Source: Gavia stellata (lineage: Eukaryota; Chordata; Aves; Gaviiformes; Gaviidae). Taken from it: a DNA stretch of 64,000 nucleotides. This document shows positions 55,700 to 64,000 of this stretch, in pieces. How positions within the stretch are numbered: the first letter of the stretch is position 1; each line of letters opens with the position of its first letter. The stretch covers positions 310,001 through 374,000 of the forward strand of contig NW_026776913.1 of assembly GCF_030936135.1 (NCBI RefSeq), read 5' to 3'. The notes beneath the pieces are model-generated. The model ran no database searches. It was not told the DNA's origin and saw only the letters and a program-made list of their open reading frames with translations. Position numbers and translations under genes: made by a program.

Positions 55700-56890
55700 C
55701 TGCTCTGACCTCCTGCTCATGGCAGAAGCAGCTATGGAGTCAGACCACGTTGCTTAAGGCTTTATCCAGTGGAGGCTGAAAGCATCCAAGGACAGAGATG
55801 GCACAATGTCTCTGGGAAACCTGCTCTGATGCTTGGATGCCCTTATGGAGAAAATGTTTTTCCTTATCTCCAGCCTGACTAGTCCTTATTTCAACACTTG
55901 ACTATTGTTGATTATCCTCTTGCCAAAGGTCATGGTGACAAGACTGGTTCCATCTCCCTGAAAACATACTCACAGTGACTGGCAGGCTGATATTCCTGAG
56001 GCCTTCCCTTCTCCAGGCTGAACAAGGACTTGTCCCTCAGTTCCTCCTCCAATGTAAGTCCTCAAGCCCCTGAGCATCTTGGCGGTCTTCCTCTGAACTC
56101 GCTCCCAGCTATCAACATGTTCCTTGCTGTAACGGGTTATTTCTGGCCAATAGCCCAGCAGCCACACAGCCGCTCACTCCCTCCTCCCCTGCCCCACATG
56201 AGGCCCAAAAATTTACATGGTAGTGTACAGATGTTCTAATTTGCTTTCTGTCCTCCAGCACCACCAGGGCCATATACGCAGAGCTGATCCCCAGCCAGGC
56301 AGACATCAGCCCCTACCACTGCAGGGCGTTAGTCTGTCCCAGGCACAGGACCTGCCATTTGGCCACCTTCTATCCCATGAAGGTTCTGACAGGACGGTCC
56401 TCCCACCTCTCCAGTTTCCCCTCTATGGCATCCCTAGGGCACAGCAATGGTCCTCCCAATTTAGGGTCATCGACAAACAAGGTGAGAGTTGCCTCCTCCA
56501 AGTCATAGCTACACGTATTAAACTGCACAGGTCTCAGCAGAGTCCCCTGTGCTGCCCCACAATGCCCCAGTATGTCCCAGTGGCCTCCAGGTAGACTATG
56601 ACCCCGTCACCACTGCTCTCTCAGCCTGATCATCCAACTGATGTTTCACCCATCTGTTTGTCAACCCATCCAGACTGTAAGAACCTAACTTGGGTAGAAG
56701 AATATTGAGGGACACTATGCCACAAGTCTTGCTTAAGCTGAGGTAAACAACATCCACTGTTCTCCCCTCATGCACAAATGCAGCTACATCATCATGAAGG
56801 CAATCAAGTCGGTGAGGCATGATTCACCCTTGGTGAGTCCATGCTGACTGCTTTTGGACAAATTCTTCTCTTTCAAGGTCCCAGAAATGT
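55700..56890 (-). mobile_element. Old CR1 LINE, interrupted by an LTR fragment
   Basis: A minus-strand RT region is recognisable at 56600-56860: a CLHDDVAAFVHEGRTVDVVYL segment, then LSKT in the place of FSKA, and a PKLGSYSLDG-type segment. The ORF2 C-terminal and 3' regions lie at 55740-56130. The sequence is broken at 56134-56215 by an LTR piece. Heavily decayed. Confidence 0.8.
56134..56215. mobile_element. Fossil LTR fragment nested in CR1
   Basis: The run from tgtaacgggtt through cagccgctcactccctcctc resembles the 5' part of the LTR family at 49195. CR1 sequence continues on both sides. A short broken remnant, younger than the host CR1. Confidence 0.5.
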
Positions 56891-56934
56891 CACCCAAGGG
56901 GCCTCTAACTGATGGCACACTCCTCACCAAAGGA

Positions 56935-57495
56935 GTACACCTGTACTCGGCGCTGGTGAGGCCGTACCTTGAATACTGTGTTCAGTTTTGGGCCCCTCAA
57001 TACAAGAAGGACATTGAGGTGCTGGAGTGTGTCCAGAGAAGGGCGAGAAAGCTCGTGAGGTGTCTGGAGCACAAGTCTTATGAGGAGCGGCTGAGGGAAC
57101 TGGGGTTGTTCAGTCTGCAGAAGAGGAGGCTGAGGGGAGACCTCATCGCTCTCTACAATGACCTGAAAGGGCGTTTCAGAGAGGTGGGTGTTGGCCTCTT
57201 CTCCCAAGTGACTAGTGACAGGACAAGAGGAAATGGCCTCAAGTTGCACCAGGGGAGGTTTAGACTCCATATTAGAAAAAATTTCTTTACTGAGAGAGTG
57301 GTAAGACAATGGAATAAGCTGCCCAGGGAAGTGCTGGAGTCACCATCCTTGGAGGTTTTCAAGGAACGTGTGGACGAGGCATTGTGAGACATGGTTTAAT
57401 GGGCATGGTAGTGTTTGTAGGTTGATGGTTGGACTTGATGATCTTACAGGTCTTTTCCAACCTTAGTGATTCTGTGATTCTGTGATTCTGTGAAG
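56935..57495 (+). mobile_element. CR1 LINE, young-looking 3' end
   Basis: ORF2 C-terminal frame open from about 56940 to the stop at 57385: [89 protein letters not shown]. The 3' UTR ends with GATTCTGTG three to four times at 57467-57493. 5'-truncated, no stop in the kept coding part, so relatively recent. Confidence 0.95.
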
Positions 57496-58539
57496 TGAGC
57501 TTGTACAGCCTGGGGTTCCCTGGGCTGCACTTTTGGCCTCCTTCCAAGAGGGGTGCACCATTGCTTTGTCCTCACTCACAAGAGACCTCTACCAATCCCA
57601 TGACCTTTCAAAAGGCATATTCCAAGGAAATGCTGACCTTCCCCTGTAACTTCAGTACCACTCTTCTGCCTGTCCTACGCTGTATTTCATTTCTCTGATC
57701 TTTCATTGACTTTCCCCTGCCCTGATACAAAGACCATTTCTAAAGTCGTCATTTCAGATGCAGACTGCCTGGGCAAAGGCCCTTTCCATTATTCTCCAGT
57801 TTTCTCCTTCCCTTTCTCTTTGTTCGTTCTGGTACCTCTCACCTACGCTGCTGCTTTGAGCTTCAGGGACTAAAAGCCGGCCTGTCCTTCAGTAGTCTAA
57901 TTGTCTCTCTTTAAGAGCCAACTCTTTAATTATGTTGATATTTACTTTTTTGTATCTCCCTATCTAAAGCATTTCTCATGAGATTATCCCTTGTAGAAAG
58001 TCAGCCTCATGAGACCTAGCTTGTACTTTACGTGTGGCTGAGGAGTGCGTTTTAATGTTTATGAAACTTTTCCATGCTTTCCTTCTCTTTGCTTGCAAAG
58101 AGGAACATTCCCTCTGTGCCGGTGTGCAGGCAGTTCTCTAAGGAAAGCAGGTGGGAGGTGGTGCAATGGCGCTGTAACATTCAGCTCCCAGAGTCCCGAG
58201 AAGTCTGACGGAAGGCAAAGTGAGGCAAGTCCCAGGTGGCCAAGGACAGAAATGGTGGGGCTGGGGAGGTGAGGAGCAAGGGTGTCCGTGCAGTGTCAGG
58301 CCTCAAGGGACTGCTTTTCCTCCCCGACACTCTGGGTCAATATCAACTGGAGAATGCTGCTGTCACCTCTTCTTTAAACTGAAAGGAATAAAATGTAACA
58401 TTTAAAAATATATATTTTTTATTAGGGTCACCTTGAAATCTTCCTCTTTAACTAGACAATGAAATGATTCCAATTAGCTGCACAAGTCTTGAAGACTTGA
58501 AGAAAGTGACACGCAGGGAAATAGCTCGTTAGGGCTTTC
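57496..58539. other. Single-copy AT-rich intergenic DNA
   Basis: No gene or repeat recognised. There is an AT run at 58405-58425. Confidence 0.5.
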
Positions 58540-59000
58540 TGTACTTTAATGAGCCCCACGGTGTATTTGGGCCTGTAGTCCATGAACCTCTGATGATGAG
58601 AGGGATCAAACCTCTCAAGAAGTCAAAGGCAGAAGCAAAAGCTAAAGAACCTTGAAGCATTAATGGGTCCCACTGAGGGCCATTACTGACAGAGCCTCCC
58701 CAGGGACTCGTTAGAGCCGATAACTGGAGGCTGTGATTGCAGGGAGGCAAAGGCACTGTGCAGGTGGCTGTAATGCTGAGAAAGCCCTTGGATTGTTAGA
58801 TGAAGCAGAAAGGCCAAACCCTGAGCCCCAGGCCCTGGGCAGGCAGAGCTGGTCCCTCACGTGTGGCTCAGGGCTCTTCTTGGGGGCAGGGGGATGTGAG
58901 GATGAGCAATGCCAAGTGCAGAAAAACAGCGCAACACTTCCCGGCCTCCCCAGAAGGGGCGAGGAAGAACCAAAGTCCTTTTGGGCTCTTGTTCTTCTTG
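58540..59000. repeat. Diverged relative of the class 2 promoter-side repeat
   Basis: Aligns in direct orientation with 61960-62340 but is clearly more diverged than the A, B and C copies are from one another. It lies beyond the polyA signal of OR 59297, so here it is not at a promoter. Confidence 0.55.
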
Positions 59001-59056
59001 ACACCAGGTTTGGAAGAAGAGCCAACCGTGCAGGCAGAGTGCAGGGGAGATCCCAT

Positions 59057-59062
59057 TTTATT
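59057..59062 (-). promoter_or_regulatory. AATAAA polyadenylation signal of OR gene 59297
   Basis: Minus-strand AATAAA in the same phrase as 16185-16190. Confidence 0.6.
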
Positions 59063-59296
59063 ACAGAGACAGTGTGAAAGAGTCAGATATGAGCCAGCAT
59101 TACACAAAGTTTTCTAAGGTGTCCAGGTGAGAGAGAGCACGTTCCTGCCTCAAGCGTAAGGGACAAATCCAAACAGTCATGTAGGAAAATGATAGGGAGA
59201 AATAACAACAACAAAACCAGCAACAGAGTGAATAAACAAACCTCTAACACACTATGGGATGCACTGGGAATCATGTGTGAAGAGAGAGGGCAGGTC

Positions 59297-60229
59297 TCAG
59301 CTGTTGAAAAATGTCCGTGAAAACCATTTCTTGATGGCATCCTTGAGCTCCTGGTTCCTCATGCTGTAGATGAGGGGGTTCACTGCTGGAGGCACCACCG
59401 AGTACAGAAATGACACCACCAGGTCCAGGGATGGGGAGGAGATGGAGGGGGGCTTCAGGTAGGCAAATATGCCAGTGCTGACATATAGGGAGACCACGGC
59501 CAGGTGAGGGAGGCACGTGGAAAAGGCTTTGTGCTGTCCCTGCTCAGAGGGCATCCTCAGCACAGCCCTCAAGATCTGCACATAGGACAGCACAATGAAA
59601 ACAAAACAGCCAACACTGAAACAAGCACTAACCACAATAAGCCCAACTTCCCTGAGGTACGAGTATGAGCAGGAGAGCTTGGTGATCTGTGGAATTTCAC
59701 AAAAGAACTGGTCCACAGCATTGCCTTGGCAGAGTGGTAGTGAAAATGTATTGGCCGTGTGCAGCACAGCATTGAGCAACCCACTGCCCCAGGCAGCTGC
59801 TGCCATGTGGACACAAGCTCTGCTGCCCAGGAGGGTCCCGTAGTGCAGGGGTTTGCAGATGGCAATGTAGCGGTCATAGGACATGACAGTGAGAAGATGC
59901 AGTTCTGCTGACATGAAAAAGATGAACAGAAAGACTTGGGCAGCACATCCTGCATAGGAAATGGCCCTGGTGTCCCAGAGGGAATTGGCCATGGCTTTGG
60001 GAACAGTGGTGGAGATGGAGCCCAGGTCGAGGAGGGAGAGGTTGAGGAGGAAGAAGTACATGGGGCTGTGGAGGTGGTGGTCACAGACTATGGCGGTGAT
60101 GATGAGGCCATTGCCCAGGAGGGCAGCCAGGTAGATGCCCAGGAAGAGGCAGAAGTGCAAGAGCTTCAGCTGACGTGTGTCTGCAAATGCCAGGAGGAGG
60201 AAGTGGGTGATGGAGCTGCTGTTGGACAT
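59297..60229 (-). CDS. Olfactory receptor, family 14-like (OR14, gamma-c clade)
   Basis: A 310-residue odorant receptor. The start is ATG at 60229, 23 bases after the acceptor AG at 60253-60254. It has N3-S-S, GN 39-40, PMYFFL 56-61, C95, MSYDRYIAIC 116-125, C167/C177/C187, SY 215-216, KAFSTC 234-239 and NPLIY 284-288. Particular residues are H9 and K22 near the N-terminus, TM3 LFIFFMSAELHLL, ECL2 ITKLSCSYSYL, and Q232 and M226 in ICL3, where the others have RIPSEQGRH. The C-terminus (KWFSRTFFNS) and the 3' flank match 15019, making them the closest pair by flank, in opposite orientation. No defect seen. Confidence 0.95.
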   Translation of the reverse strand: MSNSSSITHFLLLAFADTRQLKLLHFCLFLGIYLAALLGNGLIITAIVCDHHLHSPMYFFLLNLSLLDLGSISTTVPKAMANSLWDTRAISYAGCAAQVFLFIFFMSAELHLLTVMSYDRYIAICKPLHYGTLLGSRACVHMAAAAWGSGLLNAVLHTANTFSLPLCQGNAVDQFFCEIPQITKLSCSYSYLREVGLIVVSACFSVGCFVFIVLSYVQILRAVLRMPSEQGQHKAFSTCLPHLAVVSLYVSTGIFAYLKPPSISSPSLDLVVSFLYSVVPPAVNPLIYSMRNQELKDAIKKWFSRTFFNS

Positions 60230-61707
60230 TTTCTTCCTCGGGGCCTGGGGACCTGTCCAAGGAGGAAAAGTGAGTGTCGAAAAACCCGTGCCATTTCCCA
60301 TAGAAATCCCCCTCCCTCAGCTGAATGAGGAGGGAGTCAGCTCATTCCCCAACACCGCCAACTGAACGACATGGTGCCTCACCGTTCAAAACACAGCTGA
60401 GGCACCTACCTGCCATGAAGACACATATGGGGCAGTGTCCCCCAAGATGGAGTCAGAAGAGAAGCTGATCCGCACCCCTCACACCAAATCCGGAGAGCGA
60501 GAGCACCACAGGCAGGTGGAGAAATACAGAATATGTCCATAGTTTCAGAAAATAAAGCAAGGAGAGAAAGGCAGATGGGCATGCAGTGAAGCCTTCCCCT
60601 TTCCCAGCCGTTCCTCTGCACCTCACAGACAGCGACACTGCAGGCACTCCTTTTTAGCCTGTTTGTTGTGTGTCAATTGTAGGACACATGCACTGATCCT
60701 ACACTGGAGGTCCAGCTGCCGAGGAGGTGATTCATGCCCTGGACCCTGTGGTCCTGGGGATGAGGCTGTGCTGGGTGGCAGAGGAGACCAGGGACTTGCT
60801 CTGGGGAAGTTCTCTGAACTGCAGGGGATGGCAGGGAGGTGCTCAAATTCTTCGTCATATGGCACTTTGTGTAGCAGCTCCCTGTCTCTTAATGACCATG
60901 TCTCTGGTGCCAGGAGCTCTCCCTGCCTGGAGCTCTCCCTTCTGGGAGCTGAGTCTCTCTCCCCTTTTCTCCGCCCTGGCAGTGCTCACAGAGCCCATCC
61001 CACCCACTGTGTGCCCAGCTCTGCCCTGCAGACACCTCCTGCATCAAAGCACTGCCCAGGGGCATCTCTGTGTGTGCAGTGAGCAAAAGAGCTGCTCAGA
61101 GAAGCGCTAACATGAACTGGGCAGTTTGTGCCTTCTCCAGAAGAGAGAAATAAATTGCCATCACCCACTGCCCACCCAACAACCAAGAGGAGAAATGTCA
61201 AAGCACAGACTCCTGCCCTTGCAGGTAAATGCTGCCTTTACGTCCCTCTTCAGAAAAACCCTCTGCAAATATCCTCAGAGTGATGTGGAGCTGTGAGCAG
61301 CCCTGACCCACACAGCACCCTCTCAACAGCAGAAGCACCCTGCCATTGCACTGGTCTCTCCTTCCACCCCCAGCTTCTCCCCACAGCGCCGTGGGGAGCT
61401 CCCCGGGCAGGCTGAGTGCTGACCCTGGCAGGCGGCAGAGTCCCTGCCCCAGCACCCAGCCCCGGGGGTGCAGGGACCCTGCTCGGAAGGACAGCCCTGG
61501 GCACCCCTGGCTGCACACCCACCTTCACACCCTGCAGCCGTCCCTGGCAGAAGGCAGCCCTCATGCCCTGTCCCGCTGATGGTGCAGCAGGGAAGCCCTG
61601 CTCTGGAGCACCTCCTGCTCCTCTATACAGGAGTGACATTCCTGGGTACCATGCCAGCTTTATGAGAACCCTCCATGAACTGCAGCTGCATTGCCCTGCA
61701 CCCAGAG
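60230..61707 (-). other. 5' UTR segment and predicted intron of OR gene 59297
   Basis: Donor 61708-61713 to acceptor 60253-60254, about 1.46 kb. The part 60390-61200 is a diverged relative of positions 1-800, and 61260-61707 is the GC-rich block. Open frames are shadows. Confidence 0.55.
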
Positions 61708-61713
61708 ACTTAC
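61708..61713 (-). promoter_or_regulatory. Splice donor GTAAGT of the 5' noncoding exon of OR 59297
   Basis: CACG then GTAAGT on the minus strand. Confidence 0.6.
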
Positions 61714-61951
61714 CGTGTCAAGGGCTGTGAAGATTTCTCCTCCAGTGGGCTCGCCTCTGTCCTCCCACCCCAGACTGCCTTTAACCTCTCTCTGCCTTGA
61801 TCCTCTCCCCTCGGTGCCTGCAGGCAGTGCCCTCAGCCCTGCTGCGCTCTGCAGAGGAGCTGCTCCTGGGCAGAGCTGTCTCTCGGCAGTGATGCCCGCT
61901 TGCCCTGAGCTCCCTCTGTCCCAGGAGCCCGGCACAGCCTCGCAGCAGAGG
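61714..61951 (-). promoter_or_regulatory. Predicted 5' noncoding exon and proximal promoter, class 2
   Basis: Homologous to 13241-13477 and 44874-45110. The class 2 repeat follows at 61951-62185. Confidence 0.4.
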
Positions 61952-64000
61952 ACCAGCTCCAGGTGTATTAATGACCCTCGGGTGGGTTTGGTGCCCAGTC
62001 CATGAACCTCAGACAGTGAGAGGAAGTTGAAGAAACCTCTCAAGAAGTCAGTGTCTGATGCAATCTCCACTGTTTCCTGCAGTGTTAATGGGTCCCACGG
62101 AGGGACGTTGCTGACAAAGCCTCCCCAGGCGCTGCTTAGAGCAGAAAACTCCAGGCAGTGATGACAGGTAGGCAAAGGCAATGTGAAGGAAGAGATTCTG
62201 AGTAACCCTGGATGTGTTACCTAAAGGCAAAGGGCCAAGCTCTGACCCCCAGCCCCTGGGAAGGAGATCCGGTCCCTCACACATTGCTCAGGGCTCTTCC
62301 TGGGGCGGTGTGATGTGGGGATGGGCAATGCCCAGGGCAGGACTATGGTAGGATACCTCCCAGGCTCCCAGGTGGGGAAGGGGAGGCAATGAGCCCCGAG
62401 TGCTGTAAGGACAAGGTGCTTCCTCATAGGTGTCAGTGGCAGAGACAACAGCCACAGCCGAGGAGGGAAAGAGCTGATCTCTGTTGGGGGCTTTTCCGAC
62501 TTCATCCCTCTCTCGTCTCCACCATTGGCTGTCCTACGGTCTCCCACACCTGCACCTCTTTCTCTGCAGGCTGTAGACATCCACCCTGCTACCCCACCTG
62601 GCTCTCACCTGAGCATCTTCCTTTACTGATATCTCTCCATCCTTCCTTGTTGTCCCTTGCAACACAAAGCCTTGGGTTGATCCAGTCTCCTTCTGGGTGA
62701 CTTCTTACACCACAGCACTGCCGTTCGAGTGACATTTCTCTTTCCTTGTGTCCAGTCTGGACCTCTCCAGCTGCACTTTGTGCTATAAGTTCTTTCTCAT
62801 GCCATTTCCCACTACGAACAAAAGCTCCATCATCTCTGAAACCACCTTTCCAGCAGTCTCAGGCTACTCCTATACTGCTCTGAGCCTCTCTGCCACTGGG
62901 TCAATGCTGCCCAGGTCCCTCAGCCGCCCCACACAGGTCATGTGCACCCAGTCCCGAACCCCATCTTGGCAGACCTGCACTCGACACTCAGTAGTTCCTC
63001 CTGACTTCTCCAAATTGGGGAGTCGCCCACTGGGGCACACCCATGTGTGTGGAGCCACACCAGTGCTGAGTCAAGGGGGATGATCACTCAAGTTGTCTGG
63101 GTGGCCCACACTCCTCCTAACACAGCCCCACGTGCAGCTGCCCTTGTTCATATGTACCATACGCTACTGGTTGTAGGGTACCCCTCGTAGTGCCCAGGCC
63201 CTTCTCCTCAGCTGCTCATGTCCCAGCCTGTCCTGATGTATGGGGTTATTCTCCCCACGCCCCCCACCACTGCAGCTCAGATGCAGAAATGTTGAACCAT
63301 ACGACTGTCACAGAGTTCCTTCTCTTGGGCTTCCCCTCCCTCCACCATCAGGAGTCCCTCATGGCAATCGCTCTCCTGGCTTCACACCTGGTGATCTTAG
63401 GGACAAACCTGCTGATCATTCCCTCGTTCTTGCTGAAAGAGACCTCCACAGTCCCACAGACTTTTCCCTCTGTAACCTCTCCTGTTTGGAGGTTTTCATC
63501 ACCATATCCATCATACCCAAAGCCGTAGGAAACTTGTGCATGGCCAGCAAAGCCATATCCTGCCCAGGCTGCTTAACTCAGTGCTACTTCTACTCCCTTC
63601 TGGGCTGCATCTTCATGTATGTCCAGCCTTCAAGTCACCACATTTTCTGAAACAAGGCAGTGGCCCTTCTCAACACAGTGCCAACTGCTTTGACGAGTCC
63701 CTTTATTTTCAGCCTCAGGAACCAGCTGATGAAAGATGCTCTCAAGGCAGGTTTCAAGAGAAGTGGGATAATCTTCAGAAACCACTTTTCCACTTGAGGA
63801 GAGGTGTTGTCAGTGGATTTTGAAAGGGGAGAGGGGTGGGGAGGGCAAACACATGGTTATGATGCATCTGCAGAAATGAGACCTCTCCTTCTTAGCAGTG
63901 TAAGATCTCCTTAATCGAATATCACACCAGACTCTCTTCTGCAACATGTCATCATAAGACGACCCTACATAGCAATGCCTTTCAAATGACCTACAAGCAC
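61951..64000. repeat. Inverted third copy of the spacer right half
   Basis: Reverse complement of about 13240 down to 11170 (and 44873 down to 42800). It contains the class 2 promoter-side repeat (61951-62185), the spacer and the deleted OR pseudogene. It continues past the window end. Confidence 0.9.
63289..63797 (+). pseudogene. Olfactory receptor pseudogene with large internal deletion, copy 3
   Basis: The start is ATG at 63289 (MLNHTTVTEFLLLGF), with the same TM3-to-TM7 deletion and TM1/TM2 frameshift as 11390-11898 and 43030-43538. It ends at TGA 63795-63797. The orientation is flipped with the inverted duplication. Confidence 0.9.

Overview
This is vertebrate nuclear DNA, almost certainly from a bird. 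The window carries many CR1 LINEs with the avian-type (ATTCTGTG)n 3' end, LTR fragments of families common in bird genomes, and tandem copies of olfactory receptor (OR) family 14 genes, the class II gamma-c clade that is expanded in birds. The species cannot be told from sequence alone. I see no prokaryotic features, tRNA, rRNA or CRISPR.

Layout. Six OR14-like genes have an open single coding exon: 15019-15948 (+), 24267-25202 (-), 32741-33760 (-), 47144-48079 (+), 52580-53599 (-) and 59297-60229 (-). A seventh is inferred just left of the window, because positions 1-1500 match the upstream region of the gene at 32741-33760. There are five OR pseudogenes or remnants: 8295-9262 with its partial copy 40975-41309 (OR11A-like), and three copies of a receptor sharing one internal deletion (11390-11898, 43030-43538, 63289-63797).

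Architecture. The locus is built from segmental duplications. Copy A (about 11-13240) and copy B (about 33945-44873) are near-identical spacers, each lying between a minus-strand OR on its left and a plus-strand OR on its right (head-to-head pairs). From about 59050 to the window end is an inverted copy of the right half of that unit (OR, promoter, spacer). A separate 2.6-kb block, 31903-34487, recurs at 51779-54340. The 15019 and 24267 genes face each other tail-to-tail, with diverged inverted flanks around a nest of CR1 insertions (19022-22880). Other CR1 clusters lie at 28530-29990, 48950-51778 and 55700-57495.

Expression model. Five of the six OR genes, and the inferred one at the left edge, share a GC-rich upstream block. 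It contains an untranslated-exon splice donor (CACG or CATG followed by GTAAGT) about 1.4-2.0 kb from a strong splice acceptor 20-30 bases before the ATG. Upstream of that exon two different sequence classes alternate with a common breakpoint. The gene at 52580 has lost the block and also carries unusual residues. The pair 32741/52580 has a 29-30 residue hydrophobic C-terminal extension derived from 3' UTR-like sequence.

The remaining DNA is duplicated intergenic spacer, one degenerate hexamer tandem array (30000-30900) and a few fossil LTR fragments. No convincing non-OR host protein gene was found.
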